Assembly (NCBI GenBank): GCA_964463285.1
Contig: CAYXBB010000004.1
Span: 1-64,000 of the forward strand
Direction of reading: 5' to 3'
Source of the DNA: JAAZLS01 sp964463285
GTDB lineage: Bacteria > Bacillota > Dethiobacteria > DTU022
Length of the DNA: 64,000 nucleotides
The position numbers and the translations under genes are program-made. A model generated the notes under the pieces. The model saw only the letters and a program-made list of their open reading frames with translations, was not told the origin of the DNA and did not search any database. Shown piece after piece: positions 16,961-25,866 of the stretch. How positions within the stretch are numbered: the first letter of the stretch is position 1; every line of letters begins with the position of its first letter.

Positions 16961-17334
16961 TAACAGTTAAGTGGTTAAATATTTTTAGGCTTGCAACCTA
17001 TATGTTTTAGAATGTATGCAAGTAAAAGCTTAGATATTTAATATAGGGTTAGATGTACATGTATAGCTATTGTTATACCCATTAGGTTAGTTGCTTTTAT
17101 CGACTAGTTACGGTTCACAGTGTAGATCTGGTGTGCTATTATCTTAATAGATTGATGATTGCCTTATTTCATAGAAGGTCGATATCTTTTGTCTAGTCGT
17201 AATCGGGTTGCAGGGGAGATCACTGTGACCATATTAAACAAATACAAATATCAAGCAGAAGTCAAAAAACAATCCTATGCAAGATCCTGGCAGGTATTGC
17301 CAATAATTCTATTAAAAAGGAGGTTTATTTTCTT
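16961..17334 (+). other. AT-rich leader before pntAA
   Basis: About 370 bases without a credible gene. A TTG-started 61-codon frame from 17159 lacks a ribosome site and overlaps pntAA. A 6-bp inverted repeat, CTTGCA near 16991 and TGCAAG near 17020, may be an operator or weak hairpin. No housekeeping promoter stands out, but one cannot be excluded. Confidence 0.4.
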
Positions 17335-18505
17335 ATGTCACTAAAAGGGACTATCATTGGGATTCCTAAAGAAATCATGCCCGGGGAGAAGCGAGTATCT
17401 GCCACGCCTCAAACAGTTCGCCACTTTACAGAAGCCGGAGCTAAGGTATTAATAGAAACAGGAGCAGGCGAGGGTTCCTACCTTAGCGACCGGCAGTACC
17501 AGGAGGCTGGAGCACAGATTGTTTCCACCTCCGAGGAGATCTACCGGAGTGCCAACCTGATCTTAAAGGTTAAAGAACCCCTATATAACGAACAGCTGCA
17601 GGTTCACGAGGCAGAACAGCTTTCTGAAAAAACTACCCTGGTCTGTTTTCTACACCCGGCAAATCCTGCGAACCACCAAACTATTAAAATTCTGGCCCGA
17701 AAAGGGGTAACCAGTTTTACCTTCGATGGCATACCTAGAATATCTCGGGCACAACAAATGGATTCCCTCACTTCCATGAGCACCATTGCCGGATACAAAG
17801 CAGCAATTTATGGCGCCTTTCATCTTCCCAGATTTATCCCGATGATGCCGACAGCCTTTGGAGTGATACAACCTGCCGAATTCCTGGTAGTAGGGGTAGG
17901 TGTTGCCGGTCTGCAGGCCATTGCCACCTCCAAGCGATTAGGGGCAAAAGTAAAAGCTTTGGATATACGGCCGGAGGCCAATGAGCAGGCAAAAAGCCTT
18001 GGTGCAGAAGTAGTTCCATTTGAAGTACCTCCCGAACTGGCTTTAGGGAAGGGGGGCTATGCCCTCCGTCTACCGGAAGAATGGTATACCAAGGAACGGG
18101 AAGCTCTTTTCCCGGTAGTAAAAAATGCAGATGTGGTGATCCTAACCGCCTTGATTCCCGGAGAAGAGGCCCCTTTACTGGTAGATGAGAACATGATTCG
18201 CCAGATGAAGCAAGGTTCGGTAATTGTAGATATTGCAGTGGACCAGGGTGGAAACTGTACCCTGACCCGCCCCGGAGATGAGTACTATGTTAACGGGGTA
18301 TATATAATAGGANNNNNNNNNNGCCTCCGATGCCACCTGGATGTTTGCTCAAAATACCTGGCATTTTTTAAAGTACATCGTTAAGGATGGCAAGATTAAT
18401 TATGATACCTCAGATGAAATTATTGGTAAAACCCTGGTTACCAAGGGAGGCCAAATAATTCATAAGGGAACACTTCAAGCCATGGAGCAAAGGAAGAGTC
18501 AATAA
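17335..18505 (+). CDS. pntAA: NAD(P) transhydrogenase subunit alpha part 1 (PntAA), interrupted by an assembly gap
   Basis: The soluble NAD(H)-binding domain of the proton-translocating transhydrogenase, which links NADH and NADPH pools to the proton gradient. The start MSLKGTIIGIPKEI follows AAGGAGG. The GVGVAGLQAIATSKRLGA Rossmann motif is near residue 185, followed by LDIRPEANEQA. Ten Ns at 18313-18322 break the frame. The true end continues in frame as ASDATWMFAQNTWHF to a TAA at 18503-18505. Both flanks are codon-aligned, so the real gap is a multiple of three; by family comparison about 8-10 residues are missing. It begins the pntAA-AB-B operon behind a sigma-54-type promoter. Confidence 0.9.
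18313..18322. other. Assembly gap (10 N) inside pntAA
   Basis: A fixed-size placeholder. The left flank ends with VYIIG and the right begins ASDATW, in the same codon phase. PntAA proteins usually have a short loop of roughly 8-10 residues between these, so some sequence is truly missing, unlike at the dctP gap. Confidence 0.85.
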
Positions 18506-18602
18506 CTTAGTTGTTTTTTAAAGACATTCAATATTCAATGCACCGCCTTTCGGATGCTGAACCAAAAGGTGTCATGCAATTTAGGAGGTTGGCAATTTTA
18601 AA

Positions 18603-18902
18603 ATGTACGTGGGATTACTAATATCTTTAATTGCTTCAGCTTTGCTGGGGTACAAGGTTATTTCGTCGGTCCCTCCCCTTCTGCACACCCCGCTGATGTC
18701 GGGTATGAATGCCCTTTCCGGCATAATCGTCATCGGAGCCCTTACGGCTTATGCCACTTCTCCTCCCGGTGCCCGGGTGTGGACAGGGCTAGCAGTGATC
18801 GTTGCTATGGTTAATGTAGTTGGCGGATTTTGGGTTACCGACCGCATGCTGCGTATGTTCCACCGCCGGGACAGCAAAAACCAGGAACAGGGGGCGAACT
18901 GA
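18603..18902 (+). CDS. pntAB: NAD(P) transhydrogenase subunit alpha part 2 (PntAB)
   Basis: A 99-residue membrane protein with three predicted helices, the split membrane part of the alpha subunit. The LHTPLMSGMNALSGII segment near residue 27 is the strongly conserved signature. AGGAGG lies 14 bases upstream of the ATG. Its stop overlaps the pntB start (ATGA), so the two are translationally coupled. Confidence 0.94.
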   Translation: MYVGLLISLIASALLGYKVISSVPPLLHTPLMSGMNALSGIIVIGALTAYATSPPGARVWTGLAVIVAMVNVVGGFWVTDRMLRMFHRRDSKNQEQGAN

Positions 18903-20296
18903 TGTATGTTACTATTGCTTCCATTATCATTATTATAGCATTCCTGGTTGGCATTCATATGATGCAATCCCCTGAGACTGCGGTCAAGGGTAATCGACTA
19001 GGAGCGCTGGCCATGATTGTAGCCATACTGCTCGCCCTATGGAAAAGCGGCGCCATTACTATCTACTCTGCCTGGATACTTCTAGCCGTTGGCAGCATTA
19101 TCGGTATCCTGCTGGGACAGGTGGTAACCATGATCCGGATGCCCCAGACCGTGGCCCTGCTTAACGGGCTTGGCGGGGCCGCCTCCGCTTTGGTTGCCGG
19201 AGCGGTGGCCGCCTACCCGATCGGTAGCGAACCGAACGTGTTCTGGTTTACAGCAGCGCTAGCTCTAGGCCTGGGCGTTTTGACCCTGGTGGGAAGTATT
19301 GTGGCTGCTTTGAAACTGCAGGGATGGATTTCCCAGCGACCGGTCTTTATATATGGTCATAATATCCTGCTGGGTGTATTTCTTCTGGCCGGAACCCTGC
19401 TGGTATTTTCTGCCCTGTTTTACCCCGGCCTGAATTTTAATCAACTTATATTGCCTTTAACTATTGCTGCTTTCGCCATCTATGGGCTGCTTATGTCCAT
19501 TCGGGTCGGCGGAGCGGACATGCCCATCATGATCTCATTTTACAACTCCTTATCCGGGGTGGCCGCCGCCGTAGCTGCTTTAACAGTGTTTGACCTGTTA
19601 CAGACCGGAGTAGGAGCACTGGTGGGGGTAGCAGGATTAATTCTGACCCAGATCATGTGTCGAGCCATGAACCGGAACCTGCCGGCAGTGTTGGGCGGAA
19701 TAAAAGTAAAACCCCTGGATGCAAAAACTTTTCCTGGTTTGGGAATAGGAAAAGATAACTCCACCACAGAGAAGACCGATCCAAAAGAAAAATTGCCGGC
19801 AATACTTAAAGAGGCCCAAACTGTGGTCATTGTACCCGGTTACGGAATGGCTGTAGGCCAGGCCCAACAGGCGGTAAAAGATCTGATCGACACCCTGCAA
19901 AACTCCGGCAAGGATGTCAAAATCGGTATTCATCCGGTAGCGGGAAGAATGCCCGGTCATATGAACGTTTTGCTGGCAGAGGTAGGGATTCCTTACGATA
20001 TGCTGTTTGATATAGAGGTAATTAATCCGGAATTTGCGAGCACCGACCTGGTGATCGCGGTGGGAGCCAACGATGTAATCAACCCCGCCGCCAACACCGC
20101 CGAGGGTACCCCTATCTACGGTATGCCTATTTTACAGGTATCCCAGAGCAAGCATGTGCTGCTCTGTAACCGGAGTGCAAACCCGGGTTATTCCGGAGTT
20201 CCCAACACTCTTTACTATGAACCAACAACCACAGTTCTATTGGGAAATGCCCAGGAAACAGTTCCCGAATTAACTGCACTGATAGATAAAAAATAA
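18902..20296 (+). CDS. pntB: NAD(P) transhydrogenase subunit beta (PntB)
   Basis: A 464-residue subunit with an N-terminal half of about eight to nine membrane helices forming the proton channel and a C-terminal NADP(H)-binding domain. The latter shows VIVPGYGMAVGQAQ, GRMPGHMNVLLAEV, VIAVGANDVINPAA and CNRSANPGYSG, all typical. The start is the ATG overlapping the pntAB stop; an in-frame start 72 bases earlier lies inside pntAB and is rejected. The enzyme could provide NADPH or take up reductant from the adjacent catabolic cluster. Confidence 0.95.
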   Translation: MYVTIASIIIIIAFLVGIHMMQSPETAVKGNRLGALAMIVAILLALWKSGAITIYSAWILLAVGSIIGILLGQVVTMIRMPQTVALLNGLGGAASALVAGAVAAYPIGSEPNVFWFTAALALGLGVLTLVGSIVAALKLQGWISQRPVFIYGHNILLGVFLLAGTLLVFSALFYPGLNFNQLILPLTIAAFAIYGLLMSIRVGGADMPIMISFYNSLSGVAAAVAALTVFDLLQTGVGALVGVAGLILTQIMCRAMNRNLPAVLGGIKVKPLDAKTFPGLGIGKDNSTTEKTDPKEKLPAILKEAQTVVIVPGYGMAVGQAQQAVKDLIDTLQNSGKDVKIGIHPVAGRMPGHMNVLLAEVGIPYDMLFDIEVINPEFASTDLVIAVGANDVINPAANTAEGTPIYGMPILQVSQSKHVLLCNRSANPGYSGVPNTLYYEPTTTVLLGNAQETVPELTALIDKK

Positions 20297-20386
20297 CCCA
20301 GGCCGGATAAATTCTGCCTGAGGAAATTAAATTTAAGTTGATTTAACTTTTAAGATAATAATGCATAAGCACCATTGTCTTGATCC

Positions 20387-20415
20387 TCCCCCGGATTGCC
20401 GGGGGATATTTCTAT
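20387..20415 (+). terminator. Likely terminator of the pnt operon
   Basis: A perfect 8-bp GC-rich stem, TCCCCCGG (20387-20394) with CCGGGGGA (20399-20406) and loop ATTG, is followed by TATTTCTAT. The stem is strong but the T-tract is interrupted. It lies 90 bases after pntB and before the convergent cooT. Confidence 0.55.
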
Positions 20416-20470
20416 CAGCTAGCAAATCTTCCGGGACCCGTTATGTTCCGGTTGATCCCGGGCCGGTTTA

Positions 20471-20665
20471 TTAATCCTTATCCTCCAGCACAATCCGGTG
20501 CTCTACCAGGGTCATTTCTTTGATCTTTGCCTTGATTGTTTTTCTCTCGCTGAATATACTCTCCAACAAAATGCCCTCTTCGGTGGGTATTACCTTGTCT
20601 ACCGCTTCCAGGATCAAGGTCTCCTTACCTTCCTTATCGCGGAAATACACATTGGCTTCACACAT
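20471..20665 (-). CDS. cooT: CooT-family nickel-binding protein
   Basis: A 64-residue protein beginning MCEANVYF, the CooT hallmark: Cys2 takes part in nickel binding. The rest (VDKVIPTEEGILLESIFSE, IKEMTLVEHRIVLED) fits the small beta-barrel family. The ATG at 20665 is chosen because MCEA is then N-terminal and GGGGTG lies six bases upstream; a start three codons earlier is unlikely. It follows the DUF3842 gene with almost no gap. CooT proteins serve carbon monoxide dehydrogenase or other nickel enzymes; no such enzyme is in the window. Confidence 0.85.
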   Translation of the reverse strand: MCEANVYFRDKEGKETLILEAVDKVIPTEEGILLESIFSERKTIKAKIKEMTLVEHRIVLEDKD

Positions 20666-20666
20666 G

Positions 20667-21083
20667 CTATTCACCCCGCAAATAATTTTTTACCAGTTCC
20701 ATAGCCTCTCCTATGTAGTGCGGAAGCGGCATACCTTTAACACCTGCTACCTGTATATTGTACCGGTTCAAAGGGATCAGTATCTTTTTAGCCGGGCTTT
20801 CAGCAATTGCCCGGGCCATGGCCGGGGTTAATTCTCCCATCATGGAATTGGCGCAAACTATTCCGATGGTTCCAATTATTATTTCTGTCCTGGGGGCATT
20901 AATTACGATCGCGTTTTCGCCGGAAGCTCCTTCATTGGCCCCGGCTTTCAGCATCAGCGATGTCGCCAGGGCATTGGTGCCCAGGGCAACAATAACCATT
21001 TCTTCACCAAAAATTTCCCGCAATTGGGTGACAATTGCTTTGCCTATTCCCCCGCCCTTACCGTCCACTACCGTCACCCGCAT
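20667..21083 (-). CDS. DUF3842-family protein
   Basis: A 138-residue protein with an N-terminal glycine-rich VVDGKGGGIGKAI motif, suggesting a nucleotide-binding fold, and LGTNALATSLMLKAGA. It belongs to a conserved clostridial family without known function. The ATG at 21083 has AGG eight bases upstream. It runs directly into cooT, and this pairing suggests a shared role in metal or redox-cofactor handling, which is inference. Confidence 0.8.
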   Translation of the reverse strand: MRVTVVDGKGGGIGKAIVTQLREIFGEEMVIVALGTNALATSLMLKAGANEGASGENAIVINAPRTEIIIGTIGIVCANSMMGELTPAMARAIAESPAKKILIPLNRYNIQVAGVKGMPLPHYIGEAMELVKNYLRGE

Positions 21084-21159
21084 TATTTTCACCTGCTTTG
21101 ATCGAACAGCTTTTTCTTTATGATATCACAAGCCGGTTAATTTGGTCAGGAGCGGAAAA

Positions 21160-22398
21160 TTATATTTTCTGCCTCCAGCTCTGCCGGTTAAGGGCCTGCA
21201 GGGGCAAGGTTAGCAAGTTTCCGGCCTTCTTCATCGCCTTGCCAAAAATCAGCCGGGCAAAAGAAAACAAAGGCCCCGGGTCATCGACAGCCCAGATGGC
21301 GTGGGCCTTGCGATGGCTCATCCAGGGTTTCACTATTTGCCACCAGGTTAGTTGTCCTTGGCGCCGGTACTGCCTGATGGTTAAAAGATCCTCGTAGGCA
21401 TGCCAGAAAGCCCAGGGGGTTTCTTTCCGGAGATGGCAATCCGGCACCGACTCCCCGATTAAATCCCGGTACATAATATGGGTAAATTCCACCCCACAGC
21501 GATCAAACAAGGCGTTTAGGCTGCTTAGACGAGCGTTTATTTCGATCATATATAACCGGCGGGTTTCCGGATGACGCTTAAACTCGATCTCGCCATAACC
21601 CCGGTAACCGAGCCTCCTTATATATTCCAGGCCCAGCTCTAACACCTCCGGATCATGACACTGATGGGTCAGGGTAGACGACCCAAAATTGGCCGGAAAC
21701 TGACGCAGCTTTTGGGCAATCAGCGTATGGGTAGCCTTCCCCTCCCGGTTGACATACACATCAAAACAGAACATCTGATCATCAAAACCGGGGACAATTT
21801 CCTGAACCATTACCTCCAGTCCCGCGGCCCGGGCCTTTTTTAAAGTTTCAATTAAACCGGCTTCATCATCAACCCGCAGGCATTTTGCCCGAAAAACTTT
21901 AACAAACTGATGGGATATGGTGGGTTTAACGATGCAGGGATAGGGAATCTTTTCAGCAGCTTCCCTGATGGTCACTTCGCTGTCCGGAAAAAAAGTCAGC
22001 GGCATTTGCAATCCATGTTTACAGGAAAGGCTGTACAGTCCCCGTTTATTGATAACCGCTTCCAACAGCCGGGGGGGGTTGTCCGGAAAAAGATAATAAG
22101 GAGCCAGTTCCTCCGCGTACCGGGAAATAAGCAGGGCATAGCTGTCCGCAGAAGCCATCAGCACCGGGGGCTGTTCAAAGCGCTTCCCCAGTTCCAGCAA
22201 AAAATCAGCCATCGCCGCCTCATCCCGATTAATATCCGGGCAGAGAATCTTGCCGAACACATAACGGGAAGACAGGGCATAAGCCCTGGAAAAATCGTAA
22301 TCCAGGGCGTACACCTTTACTCCCTGCCTTCCCAGGGTGCGGATCGCTCCCAACGCAGTGTAAAAATTTGCTCCCAGTATTACTGCCGGTATAGCCAT
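21160..22398 (-). CDS. ATP-grasp domain protein (carbamoyl-phosphate synthase-like ligase)
   Basis: A 412-residue protein with an N-terminal Rossmann-like domain (AVILGANFYTALGAIRTLG) and an ATP-grasp domain. The ATP site is suggested by YPCIVKPTISHQFVKVF near residue 133, and the metal site by the MIEINARLSSLNALF strand near 290. Such proteins join a carboxylate to an amine or thiol and often make peptides or modify cell-wall or lipid components. The ATG has GGAGAGG upstream. It appears monocistronic, with the DUF3842/cooT pair downstream. Substrate unknown. Confidence 0.8.
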   Translation of the reverse strand: MAIPAVILGANFYTALGAIRTLGRQGVKVYALDYDFSRAYALSSRYVFGKILCPDINRDEAAMADFLLELGKRFEQPPVLMASADSYALLISRYAEELAPYYLFPDNPPRLLEAVINKRGLYSLSCKHGLQMPLTFFPDSEVTIREAAEKIPYPCIVKPTISHQFVKVFRAKCLRVDDEAGLIETLKKARAAGLEVMVQEIVPGFDDQMFCFDVYVNREGKATHTLIAQKLRQFPANFGSSTLTHQCHDPEVLELGLEYIRRLGYRGYGEIEFKRHPETRRLYMIEINARLSSLNALFDRCGVEFTHIMYRDLIGESVPDCHLRKETPWAFWHAYEDLLTIRQYRRQGQLTWWQIVKPWMSHRKAHAIWAVDDPGPLFSFARLIFGKAMKKAGNLLTLPLQALNRQSWRQKI

Positions 22399-22536
22399 GG
22401 CGATTTCGTCCTCTCCATTTTAACAATTGAACTCTATGATCTTTATGATCCCATGAGCTTCAAGAATTCCAAGAACCCTATGCTCATAATATCACAACTT
22501 TTGTAATCGGACCTGTTCGGTTTCACCTACCCCTTT

Positions 22537-22788
22537 TTATCTGTTCCTTTTTGATCCGCCCTTTTCCGCTCCCTGTTTTTTTCGGCCCAAATCCTCCAAT
22601 ACCTCAAAAATGGGACGGCGGTATCGACCCACCGGTAGAGCCACCGTTCCGTAGTTGGAATTCAACCATCCGGATGCCTGACAACGGTATTTTACCCATC
22701 CGTTTCCAATCATATTAGGAAGGTTCCCTTGCAAAGCCTGTCGGACCCGGCAAAGCACCGGTTCAACTTTTTTTAAAATACAAAACAA
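22537..22788 (-). CDS. Small hypothetical protein (uncertain)
   Basis: A possible 83-residue protein with a Lys/Arg/Gly-rich tail and a protein-like centre (VKYRCQASGWLNSNYGTVAL). The apparent TTG start has no ribosome site, and the upstream part overlaps the divergent PBP promoter region. I do not recognise the family. It could be real with a later start, or a chance frame. The rest of 22399-22856 holds no other gene. Confidence 0.35.
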   Translation of the reverse strand: MFCILKKVEPVLCRVRQALQGNLPNMIGNGWVKYRCQASGWLNSNYGTVALPVGRYRRPIFEVLEDLGRKKQGAEKGGSKRNR

Positions 22789-22792
22789 GTTG

Positions 22793-22801
22793 TGCTATAA
22801 T
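22793..22801 (+). promoter_or_regulatory. Extended -10 promoter for the penicillin-binding protein gene
   Basis: TGCTATAAT is a perfect extended -10 element (TGn plus TATAAT), 55 bases before the GTG start of the PBP gene. The -35 region is a poor match, as is usual for extended -10 promoters. GGAGGAGG at 22841-22848 is the ribosome site. Confidence 0.6.
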
Positions 22802-22856
22802 GTTTTAAGCGGTTTTTTCGCAAAAAGTGTGTTTCGATTAGGAGGAGGCTGACAAA

Positions 22857-25787
22857 GTGCCGGCAGCTAAGACTCACCAGGGCGGCGCTTCCAAAAATAA
22901 ACCCAAACCTAAAAAAATTTTTAAAACCATATTTAGCCTGTTATTGATAATTATTGTAGTGGGAGGTTTGGCCCTGACAGTAAAAATAGCCCTATGTATA
23001 AAGGATCTGCCCCCCTTTGATCCGGATCAGTTGCAATTTGTGGAAGCCTCATTTGTTTATGATAACCAGGATCGGGAGATAACCGCCCTTCACGATGAGC
23101 AAAACCGGGTGATAGTATCCCTGGATGAAATTCCGCAGCATGTCCAAAAAGCCTTTATCGCCATAGAAGACGAACGCTTTGAAAAACATTTCGGAGTTGA
23201 CATCATCGGTTTTTTTCGAGCCTTGCTGACCAACATCCGCTACCGTTCCATACGGCAGGGATTCAGCACCATTACCCAGCAACTGGCCCGCAACACCTAT
23301 CTTACCTTTGATCAAACCTATGAACGGAAAATAAAAGAGGTATGGCTGGCCCTGTTAATTGAAAAACATTTTACCAAAGAGGAAATTCTGGAAATGTACT
23401 TAAACCGGATATACTTTGGCAACCGTGCCTATGGTGTGGAGACTGCCGCCCAGACTTATTTTAACAAACATGCAAGCGAGCTCTCCGTGGGCGAAGGAGC
23501 ACTGCTGGCGGGAATAATCAGTTCGCCCAACATCAACAACCCTTTTAACAGCGAGGAGATCGCCGCCGACAAGCAGGCACTGGTGCTTAAAAACATGTTA
23601 CGGTTAAAGTATATCGACCAAGAACAGTACGATCAGACCCTGGTCGAGGAACCGGTATACGGAGAACCCCCGGCGATAGAATACCCCCATCCCTATTTTA
23701 TTGATTACGTGGTTCACCAGGAGCTGGTGGACATTTTGTCCGCTATGCCGCAGTTCGGTACCGAGGAGGAGGCTTACCAGGCCATCTATAACGGGGGACT
23801 CCGGATCTACACCACCATGGACAGCTCTTACCAGACCCAGGTGGAGAACGTGCTGAACCGGTCCGAACTTTATCCCCGCACAGTTTACGTGGACATGAAC
23901 CGGCTGCGCGAAGCTATCCAGACGCTTCCCTCCAATCCGGAGGCAAGCCTCCCGGCAAACAAACTGTCGGAATGCATTGACGAGGAAAACGGCATCCCCC
24001 AGCCCCAGGCGGCGGTGGTTTTGGCCAACCCCAAAACCGGCGAAATAACCGCCCTGGGCGGCGGCAGGGAATACAGCCGGAAAAACAATCAGCTGCTGCG
24101 CTTTACCAGCCTGCGGCAACCCGGCTCGGCGATCAAACCCATCGTCAACTATGGTCCGGCTTTTGAAGAAGGCGTGCTGGCAGGTGCGGGATCCATTCTT
24201 GACGATTCTCCCTACATTTCCGGCAACTGGGCCCCGGAGAATTTTGATTACCGATTTCGCGGCCTGATCACTGTCCGGGAGGCGCTGCTTTATTCCTTTA
24301 ATATCCCCGCCGTGCGGGCGTTTGAGATGCTCACCCCCCAGGTGGGGACCCGCTACGCCGAGCGGATGGGTATTTCCACCTTCGCTTCCGGCGATGAGCA
24401 GTACCTGCCCACCACCCTGGGGGGTATTACCAACGGGGTAACCGCCCTGGACATGACCCAGGCTTACTGCGTGCTGGCCAACGAGGGTTTAAGGTTGGAC
24501 TTGCATGCGGTTAAACGAATTGAGAATCGCCGGGGACAGGTAATTTATGAGCACGGTTCCAATCCCCAGCAAATATTAAGTCCTCAGGCTAGCTTTATCG
24601 TTACGGATATTCTCCAGGATCTGGTCCGTTACTATACAGGACGTAATTTAAATATTGACCGCCCGGTAGCCTGCAAGACCGGAACCACCAATTTCTGGCG
24701 GGATGTTTATTTGGCCGCCTATACCCCCAACCTGGTGGCTACATTCTGGATGGGCTATGATGAGCCGCGGGTCGGTAACATTGAACAGGGGTGGAGCTAT
24801 TCCACCACATTCCTTAGAGAAATATTCAAGGAAGTATTTAAGACCCTGCCCATTGAAAATTTTAGGCGCCCGGCCGGAGTTACCCAGGTAGAGGTCTGCA
24901 CCAAGTCCGGGCTTCTTCCCACCGACCTGTGCCGGGCCCAGGGCACCGTAGCCACCGATTATTTCCTGGAGGGACATGTTCCCCGCCTGAGCTGTGATCT
25001 GCACCTGGCTATAGATATAGATACTACCACCGGCTTGCCGGCAGATCCGTTCGTGCCTCCCTACCTGATTGAGACCAAGGTCTTTCTTAACCGACCCCCT
25101 TACCTGGTTACCGATTCCCGGTGGGTTGGAAAACCCGGGCGACGCCCCGAAGATGCCGACCAGATGCCGCCCACCGGGGAAACAGGCCCTGAACTTGATC
25201 TGGAGCGTCCGAATGCCCCTACCGGTTTTACCGCCACCGTCCATGAAAACCTGGTCCTGCTGGAATGGAGCTACCCGGAAGAACATGACCTGAAACACTT
25301 TATTTTGTTCCGGCAAAAAAAAGGGGAAGAACGACAGTTTGTGGCCTCCGTTCGCCCCGAATTTCTGGACTACACCGATATTTTAAGAGACAGCCCCGAC
25401 GCCGAGTACATTTATACCCTGTATGCCGCCGATGACCAGGATCGCTTCTCAGTGCCGGCCGAGGTTAAGCTGAAACTGGAAGAAGTTGAGGACAGTTCCA
25501 GTCCCCGGCAGCCCCTCAATTTCCAAGGCGCTCTCATCGATAACGCCCTGGTTCTAACCTGGACCTACCCAGGAGCGGCACCCGATAGTTTTATCCTGGA
25601 ACGCAAAATACCTCCGGGGAATTTCGAAACGATAGCCAGCATTCGCGGCACCCGGCTAACCTACGACGATACCGATTTGCAACCGGGATATACCTATTAT
25701 TATCGCCTTTATGCCTTTAAAAACGGATCCGCCTCTCGACCGGCCGAATTTCAAGTATCTACCGGGGAGGAAGAATATGATCAGTAG
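22857..25787 (+). CDS. Class A penicillin-binding protein (PBP1A type) with C-terminal fibronectin type III domains
   Basis: A 976-residue bifunctional peptidoglycan synthase. A short basic cytoplasmic tail and one membrane helix (about residues 25-48) lead to a glycosyltransferase domain with EDERFEKHFGVD (catalytic Glu) and RQGFSTITQQLARN. The transpeptidase has the SxxK serine in RQPGSAIKP, SFN, and KTGTTNFWRD. Beyond residue about 780 are two fibronectin III-like repeats, PTGFTATVHENLVLLEWSYP and a second near PLNFQGALIDNALVLTWTYP, probably surface-exposed wall- or partner-binding modules. The start is a GTG with a strong GGAGGAGG site. It is monocistronic and convergent with mutS2. Confidence 0.94.
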   Translation: MPAAKTHQGGASKNKPKPKKIFKTIFSLLLIIIVVGGLALTVKIALCIKDLPPFDPDQLQFVEASFVYDNQDREITALHDEQNRVIVSLDEIPQHVQKAFIAIEDERFEKHFGVDIIGFFRALLTNIRYRSIRQGFSTITQQLARNTYLTFDQTYERKIKEVWLALLIEKHFTKEEILEMYLNRIYFGNRAYGVETAAQTYFNKHASELSVGEGALLAGIISSPNINNPFNSEEIAADKQALVLKNMLRLKYIDQEQYDQTLVEEPVYGEPPAIEYPHPYFIDYVVHQELVDILSAMPQFGTEEEAYQAIYNGGLRIYTTMDSSYQTQVENVLNRSELYPRTVYVDMNRLREAIQTLPSNPEASLPANKLSECIDEENGIPQPQAAVVLANPKTGEITALGGGREYSRKNNQLLRFTSLRQPGSAIKPIVNYGPAFEEGVLAGAGSILDDSPYISGNWAPENFDYRFRGLITVREALLYSFNIPAVRAFEMLTPQVGTRYAERMGISTFASGDEQYLPTTLGGITNGVTALDMTQAYCVLANEGLRLDLHAVKRIENRRGQVIYEHGSNPQQILSPQASFIVTDILQDLVRYYTGRNLNIDRPVACKTGTTNFWRDVYLAAYTPNLVATFWMGYDEPRVGNIEQGWSYSTTFLREIFKEVFKTLPIENFRRPAGVTQVEVCTKSGLLPTDLCRAQGTVATDYFLEGHVPRLSCDLHLAIDIDTTTGLPADPFVPPYLIETKVFLNRPPYLVTDSRWVGKPGRRPEDADQMPPTGETGPELDLERPNAPTGFTATVHENLVLLEWSYPEEHDLKHFILFRQKKGEERQFVASVRPEFLDYTDILRDSPDAEYIYTLYAADDQDRFSVPAEVKLKLEEVEDSSSPRQPLNFQGALIDNALVLTWTYPGAAPDSFILERKIPPGNFETIASIRGTRLTYDDTDLQPGYTYYYRLYAFKNGSASRPAEFQVSTGEEEYDQ

Positions 25788-25802
25788 TTCGGAGGCAGCA
25801 AC

Positions 25803-25866
25803 TATCCCCGCTCCCCGATCTTGCAGGCCGGCCGGCCCGCATTCCGGGGGATACAACAATTTTTTA
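25803..25866 (+). terminator. Possible terminator between the PBP gene and mutS2
   Basis: TATCCCC (25803-25809) pairs with GGGGATA (25847-25853) around a GC-rich, self-complementary loop (GGCCGGCC). Six T residues follow at 25861-25866. It lies just after the PBP stop in a 76-base convergent gap. Confidence 0.4.

Noticed and set aside
17159..17344. 61-codon TTG-started frame before pntAA
   Set aside because: No ribosome site, overlaps pntAA, unusual composition.
21910..22506. 198-codon plus-strand frame opposite the ATP-grasp gene
   Set aside because: Antisense shadow of a clear gene; no ribosome site.
24648..25316. 222-codon minus-strand frame inside the PBP gene
   Set aside because: Antisense shadow in GC-rich coding DNA; the PBP motifs on the other strand are unambiguous.
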